Part shown: positions 26,721 through 37,054 of the stretch, piece after piece
Layout: each line of letters begins with the position of its first letter
How positions within the stretch are numbered: position 1 is the first letter of the stretch
From: Methanococcoides methylutens MM1
Lineage (GTDB): Archaea; Halobacteriota; Methanosarcinia; Methanosarcinales; Methanosarcinaceae
Length of the DNA: 64,000 nucleotides
Direction of reading: 5' to 3'
NCBI RefSeq assembly: GCF_000970325.1
Contig: NZ_CP009518.1
Location: forward strand, 930,001 to 994,000
The notes under the pieces: model-generated
Seen by the model: only the letters and a program-made list of their open reading frames with translations
Told to the model about the DNA's origin: nothing
Databases searched by the model: none
Made by a program: the position numbers and the translations under genes

Positions 26721-27916
26721 GATCCGTTTGTATGTACTTCCAGCTACATCAGCCATATCGCCTGAAGTGGTTCTGGCCTGATGACTCGAAAGGATTTGAA
26801 AGGTATTTCGATGTTGCAATAAACAGGAACATCTTTGAGAAGGTAGCCAGCAAATGCTACGTTCCGGCAACAACCCTCCTGGCAGAGCTCGTTGAACAGT
26901 ATGGGGGCGACTTCAAGTTCAGTGTCTCAATAACCGGCACTCTCCTGAGTCAGTGTGAGAAATGGAACCCTGATGTACTGGACATCTTCCAGCGGCTTGC
27001 TGACTCAAAATGTGTGGAATTCCTCGATGAGACCAATTACCATTCCCTTGCAGGTCTTTTTGATAGCAAGGACGAGTTCAGGGAAGAGGTAAAGACTCAT
27101 CATGATATCACTTCAGAACTGCTTGGTGTAAAGCCACAGGTCTTCAGGAACACGGAACTCCTTTTCAATAATAGTGTAGCAGAGGCAGTTTCATCCATGG
27201 GTTATAAGGCTATACTTACAGAGGGTGTTGACCAGCTTCTGCAATCACGCTCACCAAATCATGTCTATAAGGCAAAGGATTGCGATATAGCTGTCCTTAT
27301 GAGGAACTACAAAATGAGTGATGACATTGGTTATCGTTTCTCGGCCAGATGGTGGGAAGAGTATCCCCTGACCGCTGATAAGTGGGCCTGCTGGGCATCC
27401 AGAGAGCAAGGTGATTGCCTGAACATCTTCATGGATTACGAGACCTTCGGTGAACACCAGTGGGCAGATACGGGTATCTTTGATTTCATGAGGGCCCTGC
27501 CGGATGAGGTTCTTAGCAAGGACATTGAGTTCAACACTCCATCCGAAGTAGTTGACAGATATGGACCGGTAGGCGAGATCGATGTTGGTGACTTTAACAC
27601 GATCTCCTGGGCAGATATGGAGCGAGATACAAGTGCATGGCTTGGCAACGATATGCAGCGCAGGTGCTTCGAAGAGGCAAAGAGGCTTGGACCTTATGTG
27701 AAGCGAACAAAAGACCCGGAGCTTATCAACATATGGAAACATCTCCTCACATCCGATCACTATTACTATATGAGTACAAAATGGCTGGGTGACGGTGATG
27801 TTCATTCATATTTCAGCATCCATAATTCACCCTACGATGCAGCAATCAATTTCATGGCAGTGTTCCTGGATTTCAAGTCATGTGTTTTCAGGAAGCTGGC
27901 TGAAATAGGTGAGTAA
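26717..27916 (+). CDS. GH57 alpha-amylase-type glycoside hydrolase
   Basis: 399-aa retaining alpha-glucan hydrolase or transferase with a (beta/alpha)7 barrel. All conserved regions are present: HQPYR at 11-15, TNYHSL near 107-111, the nucleophile E147 in RNTELLFNN, the acid/base D240 in MDYETFGEHQW, and the C-terminal helical part. Length fits the alpha-amylase or 4-alpha-glucanotransferase-like cytoplasmic members. No signal peptide, so it should act on intracellular glycogen. Overlaps the degenerate copy upstream by ATGA and ends before a strong hairpin. Confidence 0.9.
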   Translation: MRSVCMYFQLHQPYRLKWFWPDDSKGFERYFDVAINRNIFEKVASKCYVPATTLLAELVEQYGGDFKFSVSITGTLLSQCEKWNPDVLDIFQRLADSKCVEFLDETNYHSLAGLFDSKDEFREEVKTHHDITSELLGVKPQVFRNTELLFNNSVAEAVSSMGYKAILTEGVDQLLQSRSPNHVYKAKDCDIAVLMRNYKMSDDIGYRFSARWWEEYPLTADKWACWASREQGDCLNIFMDYETFGEHQWADTGIFDFMRALPDEVLSKDIEFNTPSEVVDRYGPVGEIDVGDFNTISWADMERDTSAWLGNDMQRRCFEEAKRLGPYVKRTKDPELINIWKHLLTSDHYYYMSTKWLGDGDVHSYFSIHNSPYDAAINFMAVFLDFKSCVFRKLAEIGE

Positions 27917-27927
27917 CCAGTCTACTG

Positions 27928-27960
27928 ATCGGCTACCATGCAGGTGGATAGGTAGCCGAT
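27928..27960 (+). terminator. Strong hairpin after the GH57 pair
   Basis: ATCGGCTACC (27928-27937) and GGTAGCCGAT (27951-27960) form a perfect 10-bp stem over a 13-base loop. No long U run follows, so it may end or stabilise the transcript 3' end; a new TATA box follows before the next gene. Confidence 0.5.
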
Positions 27961-27978
27961 GAGTAATGCTTAGTGGTA

Positions 27979-27998
27979 GATGGATGGATGGATGGATG
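27979..27998. repeat. GATG tetranucleotide repeat
   Basis: Five perfect copies of GATG in tandem, with two further copies (GATGGATG) at about 28004. Non-coding, between the GH57 hairpin and the TATA box of the glucoamylase gene. Confidence 0.9.
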
Positions 27999-28041
27999 TG
28001 TGCTGATGGATGGCAGACAAATAGCTGAATAATTGATTAAC

Positions 28042-28049
28042 TATATAAA
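28042..28049 (+). promoter_or_regulatory. TATA box for the glucoamylase gene
   Basis: TATATAAA, centred about 30 bases before the GTG at 28076, predicts a start site only a few bases before the coding region. Confidence 0.5.
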
Positions 28050-28075
28050 TAATCAAATATAGTTCATAATGTGGG

Positions 28076-30052
28076 GTGAGATTTCTGATCCGGCATCCAA
28101 ATGCTATACTCGGAAACGACAGATTGCTTGTATCAATGGGTGAGAAAGGGAACATCCTGGGTTTTTTCTATCCCCGAAGGGATGGAGAACAGCATGTCAG
28201 CGATTCGGTTGCGTGTCTTTACACCGATGGCAGGCTTATGTGGTTCGATTCTCCCGAATGGAATTCAGAACAAACGGTTGACGATGGAACTAACATCATC
28301 AATACTCATCTATCCCATTCTTCCGGTATAGATGTATCTATTCAGGATATTGTTCATAATGAAATGCCGGTCCTTATTCGAAAGTATGAGATCACTTCTA
28401 AGGAACATCTTAACGGTAAGTTCTATTACTATTCCAATTTCCAGGCCGGTGGAACTTCCCGGATGAACTCCGCTTATTTTGATGTGAATCAGGATATGCT
28501 TGTCCACTACATGCATGACTTTTACATTGGTGTAGCAACTGATCCTGCATTTGATGAATGGCAGGTTGGCAAGACCAACGATAAAGGCTGGGCTAAAAGT
28601 GCCAGGATAGATATGGAGGACGGAAAGCTTCAGAAAAATATGGAGGAGATCGGTGACATAGACGGCACCCTCGGTTTGGACCTTGCTCTTATGCCAGGGG
28701 AATCGCTAACTATCACAGTTCTTATCGGAATTGCTTCGGGAAGACAAGCTGTATGCGATATGACGCAAGGTGTTCTGTCACATCCCCTGTCTGAAATTAT
28801 CCGGGATTCCGAGAACACCACAGCAGAATGGCTCTCAAAAAAGAGACCTCTGGAACTATCTGTACTTGATCTTGATCCTGTTATCAGGAATGATGTCATA
28901 AGGCTTTATGATCGCTCTTTACTTTCCCTGAACTTAATGTCTGATCCCAATGAAGGTGCGATCCTTGCTGCCCCGGAGTTCGATCCTGCATTTGAGATGT
29001 GTGGGGGGTATGGTTTTTGCTGGAACAGGGATGCTGTGGAAGCTGTTCTTGCCCTTATGAAAGCCGGTTATCCAGAATATGCTGAGAAGTTCTTTACATG
29101 GTGTAAAAGAACACAGATGTCCGATGGGTCCTGGTTCCAGAGATACTGGCTTGATGGGACGGAAGCTCCCTCATGGGGTAATTTTGACGATTCCACTCAG
29201 CTTGATGAGACCGGTTCCACGCTTTTTACAATTGATCGTTACTACCGGGAACTGGAAGATCCCGACAGTGTCGAGTTCCTGGATTCCATTCGGGAAACTG
29301 TATGGAAGGGTGCAGAATACCTGATGGGCAGGACCGAACAGGGCCTTCACGATCCCTGCAGGTGCCTATGGGAATCAGAAAAAGGAATATTCCCCTATAC
29401 GAATGCTGCTATATATGCCGGTCTGAAGGGTGCTGCCCATATGGCCAGAGAGGGCGACGACAGTAATGGCAGTAACCGTGCTGAAATGTGGTCCGAGAGA
29501 GCTGATCGGATACGGGGGATGACCATTGATAAGCTATGGCTTAAGGAAGGCTATTTCTCCCGTGGTATTATTGACAATGATGTCCGGAGTTCCGTGGATT
29601 CGAGCATTATCGGCACGTTTGTTCCGTTTGGTCTTCTTTCAGTGGATGATCCCGATGAAAAGTCCATGATCCTCTCAATGATCGGGCATATTGAAAGAGC
29701 TCTCAGTGTTCCTGTCAATGGCTACTACGGGATCAAACGATATGAAAATGACAGCTACATTGGTGGCAACCCATGGATCGTGACAACACTATGGCTTTCC
29801 CGATCCCTCCTCGAACTTGCTGTTTCACTGGATGAAAAGAATGAGGAATATGACAGTCTTGTGAACAGGTCACTTGAATATATCAAATGGGTAATGAGGA
29901 GTGCAACCAGCTCCGGTATCCTATCCGAGCAGGCGGATAAGAATACCGGTAAAGCCGCATGGGCAAGACCTTTGAGCTGGAGTTGTGCCCTGTTCATCGA
30001 AAATATCCTGCTTCTGGACAGATTGAAAGACAGTAGTTCAAAAGATGACTGA
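28076..30052 (+). CDS. Glucoamylase (glycoside hydrolase family 15)
   Basis: 658-aa inverting exo-glucosidase that releases glucose from alpha-glucan ends. The N-terminal super-beta-sandwich (to about residue 260) is typical of archaeal and bacterial GH15, and the (alpha/alpha)6 barrel follows, with GYGFCWNRDAVEAVLAL, a TQLDETGSTLF segment near the catalytic acid, and a WARPLSWSCALF segment near the C-terminus. No signal peptide, so probably intracellular. Start GTG 28076 lies close to the TATA box. Its stop is 54 bases before the debranching enzyme gene, so the two are likely co-transcribed. Confidence 0.88.
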   Translation: MRFLIRHPNAILGNDRLLVSMGEKGNILGFFYPRRDGEQHVSDSVACLYTDGRLMWFDSPEWNSEQTVDDGTNIINTHLSHSSGIDVSIQDIVHNEMPVLIRKYEITSKEHLNGKFYYYSNFQAGGTSRMNSAYFDVNQDMLVHYMHDFYIGVATDPAFDEWQVGKTNDKGWAKSARIDMEDGKLQKNMEEIGDIDGTLGLDLALMPGESLTITVLIGIASGRQAVCDMTQGVLSHPLSEIIRDSENTTAEWLSKKRPLELSVLDLDPVIRNDVIRLYDRSLLSLNLMSDPNEGAILAAPEFDPAFEMCGGYGFCWNRDAVEAVLALMKAGYPEYAEKFFTWCKRTQMSDGSWFQRYWLDGTEAPSWGNFDDSTQLDETGSTLFTIDRYYRELEDPDSVEFLDSIRETVWKGAEYLMGRTEQGLHDPCRCLWESEKGIFPYTNAAIYAGLKGAAHMAREGDDSNGSNRAEMWSERADRIRGMTIDKLWLKEGYFSRGIIDNDVRSSVDSSIIGTFVPFGLLSVDDPDEKSMILSMIGHIERALSVPVNGYYGIKRYENDSYIGGNPWIVTTLWLSRSLLELAVSLDEKNEEYDSLVNRSLEYIKWVMRSATSSGILSEQADKNTGKAAWARPLSWSCALFIENILLLDRLKDSSSKDD

Positions 30053-30106
30053 AAGAAGCCTGATAGGCCTTGAGCTCCGGCTGAATAACAATAAGAAGGG
30101 ATCAGT

Positions 30107-32122
30107 ATGTCACCATCATCTCTACCATACAATAATGAATTTGACCATGCAGCCGCTATCTCGAGGGAATGGCTGGTCACAAATGGAATTGGAGGCTATG
30201 CATCATCCACAGTTATTGGTGAGAACTCACGAAAGTATCATGGTCTTCTAGTAGCTTCTGCAAATCCTCCGGTCGACCGAAGAGTGATGCTTTCATCCCT
30301 GGATGAAGAGATCGTCATTGAAGGTGAAGTATTTCGGCTTGCAGTGCACAGCTATCCCGATACTCTCTATCCTTCGGGCTTTCAATATCTCGAACGTTTT
30401 TCTGCCTCTCCTCTGCCAACCTTTGAGTATCGGGTCGGGAATGTAAAGCTGATCAAGACCGTTTTCATGGTCTATGGTAAGAACACTACGATTGTGAAGT
30501 ACAAGCTCTTCAATACCGGCAAACAGGACATCGTTCTTCGAATACTGCCTCTTGTTGCTAGCCGGGGTTTTCATGAGCTCAGGAAAGCTGGAGATGCCAG
30601 TTTCACCGAAGTTAGCATTGATACAGGCGCTGATATTGGATCTAATCTAGTAGAAGATGATGTTCTTCTGCAACTGCGTTCAAATATGAAATTCAAGTGT
30701 GACTCACATTGGTACTACAATTTCCAATATGAGATGGAACGCGAACGAGGGGAAGCCTATCAGGAAGACCTCTATAACCCGGGTTATTTTGAAGAGCAGA
30801 TAACGGAGAATGTTTGTGAATTCTATGTTGTGGTTTCGGATGATCTTCCTGATGAAATGAAATCAGAGGATATTTTTGATCCCGTTTCTGCTCTTGAATT
30901 GATTAATTTTGAGTATGAAAAGGCCCTTTTACGACAGAAAGATCTTCTGGATAACTGTAGTTTCAATGATAATCTCGCAAAGAAGCTTTTTGTTGCTGCC
31001 GATACTTTCATTGTGCAACGCAGTTCCACCAATTCGCATTCCATTATTGCAGGCTATCACTGGTTTGCTGACTGGGGAAGGGATGCCATGATTTCGCTAC
31101 CAGGATTGACCCTTGTTACCGGAAGGTTCGGTGATGCAAAAGAGATTATCAGGACCTTTTCGGAGAACTGTTCAGATGGACTTATACCCAATCGTTTCTC
31201 AGACGATGGCATCTCTGCTCCTGATCACAACACAGTTGATGCTTCATTGTGGTTCATTCATTCTGTTGGGAGATATTATTCCTATACGAAGGACCTCAGA
31301 ACTGTCCGGGAAATGTGGGGAACTGTCGTATCGATAATCCATAGCTACAAAAATGGTACCTCATATGGGATTCGGATGGATGCTGATGGATTGATTGAGC
31401 ACAAAGGTCAGCTTACATGGATGGATGCAAAGATCGGCGATCAGGAGATCACTCCACGGGCAGGGAAAGCATGTGAGATCAATGCGTTGTGGTACAATGC
31501 TCTTTGTAATGCCATCCGGCTTGGGGAGTTTATTGGCGAAGACACAGCAGAGCTCCATGGGATAGCCGAATTAGCAAAGAGTAATTTCACCGATGTTTTC
31601 TGGAATCAGGAAGACAAGTGTCTCTATGACTGTGTATCCGTAAACGATGATGGATCAGCCACAAAGGATGCAGCGGTCAGGCCGAACCAGATATTTGCAG
31701 TTTCACTTCCGTATACAATGCTTGATACTGATAAGGAAAGATTGGTCGTTGAAAAGGTGAAAGAGGATCTACTGACTCCTTATGGCTTGAGATCATTGTC
31801 TCCGAAAGACAGTCGCTATACCGGAAGATATTATGGTGATCGTGATACTCGGGACCGTGCTTATCATAACGGAACGGTCTGGGCATGGTTGTTGGGCCCA
31901 TTCGTTACCGCATACGTAAAGGTTAATGGGCATTCCTCATTAAGTCTTGAATATTGCAGACGGTTGTTAATTAATTTTGAAGAACATCTTGATGAGGCTG
32001 GAATTGATTCCATTTCCGAGATATTCGATGGCGATTCTCCGCACAGGCCGCGAGGTTGTATCGCACAGGCATGGAGTGTTGCTGAGATACTGCGAGCCTA
32101 TATCGAGGATATCAACTCTTAA
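30107..32122 (+). CDS. Glycogen debranching enzyme (amylo-alpha-1,6-glucosidase, GDE_C type)
   Basis: 671-aa enzyme removing alpha-1,6 branch glucose. The N-terminal domain begins EWLVTNGIGGYASST, the family hallmark, and the C-terminal (alpha/alpha)6 domain carries AGYHWFADWGRDAMISLPGL, DASLWFI, a LTWMDAKIG stretch and GKACEINALWYNAL, with the late RAYHNGTVWAWLLGPF. Completes a degradative set with the GH57 and GH15 enzymes. The start ATG 30107 follows AAGAAGGGATCAGT. Ends the same-strand polysaccharide cluster; the next genes run the other way. Confidence 0.93.
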   Translation: MSPSSLPYNNEFDHAAAISREWLVTNGIGGYASSTVIGENSRKYHGLLVASANPPVDRRVMLSSLDEEIVIEGEVFRLAVHSYPDTLYPSGFQYLERFSASPLPTFEYRVGNVKLIKTVFMVYGKNTTIVKYKLFNTGKQDIVLRILPLVASRGFHELRKAGDASFTEVSIDTGADIGSNLVEDDVLLQLRSNMKFKCDSHWYYNFQYEMERERGEAYQEDLYNPGYFEEQITENVCEFYVVVSDDLPDEMKSEDIFDPVSALELINFEYEKALLRQKDLLDNCSFNDNLAKKLFVAADTFIVQRSSTNSHSIIAGYHWFADWGRDAMISLPGLTLVTGRFGDAKEIIRTFSENCSDGLIPNRFSDDGISAPDHNTVDASLWFIHSVGRYYSYTKDLRTVREMWGTVVSIIHSYKNGTSYGIRMDADGLIEHKGQLTWMDAKIGDQEITPRAGKACEINALWYNALCNAIRLGEFIGEDTAELHGIAELAKSNFTDVFWNQEDKCLYDCVSVNDDGSATKDAAVRPNQIFAVSLPYTMLDTDKERLVVEKVKEDLLTPYGLRSLSPKDSRYTGRYYGDRDTRDRAYHNGTVWAWLLGPFVTAYVKVNGHSSLSLEYCRRLLINFEEHLDEAGIDSISEIFDGDSPHRPRGCIAQAWSVAEILRAYIEDINS

Positions 32123-32180
32123 GGCTAGAATGTCTTCAGAAAAGCTAAGATCCTGTTAAGGTCCTTTAAATGAAAAAGTG

Positions 32181-33793
<1,613 letters not shown>

Positions 33794-33915
33794 ATAATTC
33801 TCCTGGTATATTAATTAATAATTGAATGTCGTATCTAATGTGAATCTAGTATATAACTGTAGTCAGCGAAAAAAGGTAATACTATATATCCGGCATATGC
33901 ATGCCTTTCTCAAAT

Positions 33916-34473
33916 TTACCCATGCAGCAACTTAATCACATCATGCTTCGTAACAAATCCCGTAGTAACACCTTTCTCAAGGACCAGAACAGCAGGATTT
34001 CGCTCAAGCATGTGTGAGATAACATCAAGTTCAGTAGTTGGTGAAACGGTTGGGAAGGCATCTCCCATCATATCCTTGATCTTCATCTGAGAAATCGCAG
34101 AGGCTTTCCTGTCGGCCATATATTTGAGAATAGTATCTTCTGAGATGCTTCCCACAGGAACTCCATCATCGATAACCGGAACCTGTGAAAAACCATTCTT
34201 TTCCATAAGCTTGACCGCGTATTCCACTGAATCATCAGAAGATACAAAGATGACCAGGCTGTGCATTATGTCCTTTGCAAGGATCTTTTCCTTTTCAACT
34301 TCCTCAAAAGCGGTGAATATCTTCCTGAGCGTAGAAAGTCGGGGATCAACATCGCCTGATTCGATTCGGGCAATCAAAGGCTGGCTGACACCTGCACGTT
34401 TTGCAAGATCACTCTGTGTAAGGCTCAGTTCAATCCTTTTTTGCCTTAACCTCTCAGGAGTTGGAAGTTGCAT
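33916..34473 (-). CDS. HTH (XRE-type) transcription regulator with two CBS domains
   Basis: 185-aa regulator. Residues about 5-60 form an XRE-type helix-turn-helix (LTQSDLAKRAGVSQPLIARIESG), followed by two CBS motifs (DIMHSLVIFVSSD... and KDMMGDAFPTVS...) that usually bind adenosine nucleotides. This fusion is conserved across archaea, and likely senses energy charge or SAM-type ligands. ATG 34473 is chosen: the longer frame to 34557 passes through the promoter, and a TATA-like TTTAAATATC sits about 27 bases upstream of this ATG, which suggests a leaderless mRNA. Confidence 0.9.
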   Translation of the reverse strand: MQLPTPERLRQKRIELSLTQSDLAKRAGVSQPLIARIESGDVDPRLSTLRKIFTAFEEVEKEKILAKDIMHSLVIFVSSDDSVEYAVKLMEKNGFSQVPVIDDGVPVGSISEDTILKYMADRKASAISQMKIKDMMGDAFPTVSPTTELDVISHMLERNPAVLVLEKGVTTGFVTKHDVIKLLHG

Positions 34474-34476
34474 AAT

Positions 34477-34491
34477 ATTACTGATAGTAAT
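34477..34491. promoter_or_regulatory. Candidate autoregulatory operator of the HTH-CBS gene
   Basis: ATTACT-gat-AGTAAT, perfect 6-bp arms, between the TATA-like element and the start codon. A regulator bound here would block its own transcription start. Confidence 0.45.
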
Positions 34492-34717
34492 GATGATATT
34501 TAAAGAGTTTGATAATATGGCACAGAAACCATGTTGATATCTGCAACAGGCATACATTTATACATTCATAATCCAAATATTATTCTAGGGGACTGAGGAT
34601 AGTGCATCTGTTATATAACGGAACTCTGCTCTTTCCTTTTAGCTTCCTGCTTTCGATGGTCATATTCCGTCGATGGAATTGATCTAGTATCTTTGTGAGT
34701 TCAGCAGGGTGTCCGAC

Positions 34718-36604
34718 ATGAAAATGGATAATGTGCCTCTAAAAGTGAAACTGATCCTGTATATCGGATTTAGTGTCCTTATAGTAATGGCTGCTACCAC
34801 AGCTATCATTATCTCTACAACCACATCCCAGCATGAAGACCTTGCATATAAGAAATCTATCGAAAAGGCCAGCAATTATGCAAACCAGTTCAATTCAGAT
34901 ATGCAATCCAACATGGCCATTGCAAGGACAATTTCAAGCACTCTTACTGTTTATAATTCATCTGACAGGGAAGAGGTCAATGCTTTCCTGAGAGAGATAC
35001 TCATTGATAATCCCAACCTGATCGGTACTTATACAGCTTTTGAGCCTAACGAGTTCGACGGCAGGGACTCGGAATTTGTTAATGTCCCTCCGGATCATGA
35101 TTCTACTGGCAGGTTCGTACCCTACTGGAACAAGATCGGCGGGACCATGTTCGTGGAACCTCTTCTTGAATATGAGACCCTGGATTACTACCAGTTACCT
35201 AAGGAGCTTGAAGAGGAGGTACTTACAGAGCCTTACCTTTATCAGGGTGAACTTATTGCAAGCTATGTTGTACCAATAATGAGGGATGGCGAATTCGTTG
35301 GTATTGGTGGTGTGGATGTCTCGCTGAACTATATCGATGAGATCGTGTCCAATGTTACTGCATTCGAGACTGGTTATGCTTTCACTACAAGTAATACTGG
35401 AATACTGTTGTCTCATCCTGTTCACAAGGAGTGGATCGGTTCAAAGACACTTGACGATTTCGATGATCCTGAGATCGCGAGAATGGCCGATGATATTCTT
35501 GTTGGAAAGGGAGGTCATGTCGAGACCATCGACCCGACCACGGGGGAAGATGCGATCATATTCTATGAACCTGTACGTACAGGAAATTATTCCTTTATCC
35601 TTGTGATACCGAAAGAAGATATGCTTGCAGATGTTACAGCCCTGCGTAATGAGCTGATCCTCATTTCATCTCTTGCACTTATATTCATGGCAGGAGCAGC
35701 TTATCTGGTAGCCATGTCCATAACGCGTCCGATAAATGAGATCGTGTCCAATTTTGCTTATATCTCAAATTCCGCTTTGAAAGGTGATCTGAAAAGAAGA
35801 GCTGAGACGGATGTTGAGGTGGACTTCAGGAAGATTCCTTCGGGTCTTAATGACATCCTTGATTCGCTTCAGACCTATTCTGATGAACTTGAAGAAGCAA
35901 ATGAGGAACTCAAATCGCTGGATCAGATGAAAGATTCCTTCCTGTCAAATGTCAGCCATGAACTAAGAACACCGCTTACCAGCATCAAAGGCTATACACA
36001 GAATGTATATGATGGGACTCTGGGTGATATTAATGACCAGCAGAAGATCTCACTTGGAACGGTATTGCGCAATTCCGACAGGCTCAGGCGTCTTGTGGAT
36101 TCCCTTCTATATGTAAGCCAGGCACAGGCAGAGATCATTGAATACAACTTCAGGCAATGTCAGCTAATAGATATAATGAACAATACTGTGATGGATACCG
36201 TTATGCTTGTAGAAGCGAACGATCTTCATCTCGAAAAGAAGATTCCTTCGGAACTTCCTTTGATCGTTGCCGACGAAGCTCGTCTTAACGATATGCTGAA
36301 CAATCTAATAGATAATGCGATCAAGTTCACCCCGGCGAGTGGTGTTATCACTCTTGGGGCATACGAGGAAGAAAAATATTTGCATATAACTGTAAGGGAC
36401 ACTGGAATCGGTATTCCTGATGATCTAATTCCTAACCTTTTCAGCAAGTTCTACCAGATCGATTCATCCATCAGGAGAAAATACGGTGGTACAGGTCTTG
36501 GTCTCTACATCTGCAAGGAGATCGTTGATGCCCATTCCGGTGAGATCTGGATCGAAAGTGAACCTCATCAAGGGACCACGGTCCATGTAAGGCTTCCAAA
36601 ATAA
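34718..36604 (+). CDS. Membrane sensor histidine kinase with Cache domain
   Basis: About 628 aa. Two membrane helices (about 10-32 and 310-333) flank an extracytoplasmic double Cache-type domain (PYWNKIGG, EPYLYQGELIASYVVPI, FVGIGGVDVSL), typical of small-ligand sensing. A HAMP-like linker and coiled-coil (335-402) lead to HisKA with the phospho-acceptor His near 414 (SNVSHELRTPLTS), then HATPase with N box DNAIKFTP, G1 DTGIGIPDD and G2 GGTGLGLYICKEIV. No response regulator gene is adjacent, as is common in Methanosarcinales. GTG 34709 is an alternative start; the ATG has GGGTGT before it. Confidence 0.93.
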   Translation: MKMDNVPLKVKLILYIGFSVLIVMAATTAIIISTTTSQHEDLAYKKSIEKASNYANQFNSDMQSNMAIARTISSTLTVYNSSDREEVNAFLREILIDNPNLIGTYTAFEPNEFDGRDSEFVNVPPDHDSTGRFVPYWNKIGGTMFVEPLLEYETLDYYQLPKELEEEVLTEPYLYQGELIASYVVPIMRDGEFVGIGGVDVSLNYIDEIVSNVTAFETGYAFTTSNTGILLSHPVHKEWIGSKTLDDFDDPEIARMADDILVGKGGHVETIDPTTGEDAIIFYEPVRTGNYSFILVIPKEDMLADVTALRNELILISSLALIFMAGAAYLVAMSITRPINEIVSNFAYISNSALKGDLKRRAETDVEVDFRKIPSGLNDILDSLQTYSDELEEANEELKSLDQMKDSFLSNVSHELRTPLTSIKGYTQNVYDGTLGDINDQQKISLGTVLRNSDRLRRLVDSLLYVSQAQAEIIEYNFRQCQLIDIMNNTVMDTVMLVEANDLHLEKKIPSELPLIVADEARLNDMLNNLIDNAIKFTPASGVITLGAYEEEKYLHITVRDTGIGIPDDLIPNLFSKFYQIDSSIRRKYGGTGLGLYICKEIVDAHSGEIWIESEPHQGTTVHVRLPK

Positions 36605-36688
36605 TTCTTGATAATTTTCTTTATCGTAGTAATCCCACCAGATCTTAACATACTACTTTGAGTAAATCTATATTATTCATTCACAAAC

Positions 36689-36781
36689 ATATATATGCAA
36701 TAATGCTAAATTTCTAAGTAGATTAGAAATCCTTGCACGGATTTCATATGTCTAAATAAGCCGTAAGTGGGGGCTTCGGCT
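36689..36781 (+). promoter_or_regulatory. Promoter and structured leader of a small gene
   Basis: A TATA box (CATATATATG, about 36689-36698) is followed by TTCTAA-gtaga-TTAGAA (36712-36728), then a hairpin GAAATCC-ttgcac-GGATTTC (36726-36745) and AGCCG/CGGCT (36759-36763 with 36777-36781) enclosing AAGTGGGGGC. Distances fit transcription starting near 36720 so that the hairpins form the 5' leader of the 36-aa frame. Confidence 0.4.
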
Positions 36782-36892
36782 ATGATCGAGTCAAATGAAT
36801 TAAGGGGAGTGTTAAAAGAAATGGTTTTTACAGATAGATTCAAACGTTATCCGGAAAAGGATTTGAAATTCTCAGTGGAGCACATGAAGTGA
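36782..36892 (+). CDS. Possible 36-aa protein
   Basis: Frame ATG 36782 to TGA 36892, MIESNELRGVLKEMVFTDRF..., basic and soluble. An alternative start is ATG 36821, which has AAGGGGAGTG before it. A TATA box and leader hairpins precede it and a hairpin with T-run loop follows at 36939-36959, together describing a short transcription unit. No family recognised; coding status is uncertain. Confidence 0.4.
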   Translation: MIESNELRGVLKEMVFTDRFKRYPEKDLKFSVEHMK

Positions 36893-36938
36893 TCTTTCAA
36901 CAATGTGAATGATCCTAATGATCCAATAAACGATGTGG

Positions 36939-36959
36939 TTGGCCTATTTTTTTAGCCAA
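36939..36959 (+). terminator. Hairpin after the 36-aa frame
   Basis: TTGGCCTA pairs with TAGCCAA (one bulged base) around a T-run loop. Weak as an intrinsic terminator but placed correctly to end the small unit. Confidence 0.35.
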
Positions 36960-37054
36960 TGAATATTTCCTGCAGAAAGAAACATGATTTTGCAGATTGT
37001 GTGTTGTTTGGATCTTGTCAGTTGCATGAACAATAATCAAACCTGGGGGGTTAT

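Noticed and set aside
27251-27805. 184-codon minus-strand frame
   Set aside because: Antisense to the intact GH57 gene, no start signal, no family resemblance.
27979-27998. CRISPR-like repeat
   Set aside because: Simple tetranucleotide tandem repeat with no spacers; no cas genes in the window.
34709-36604. Two-component operon with a linked response regulator
   Set aside because: No receiver-domain gene is adjacent; only small frames and the molybdate genes follow.
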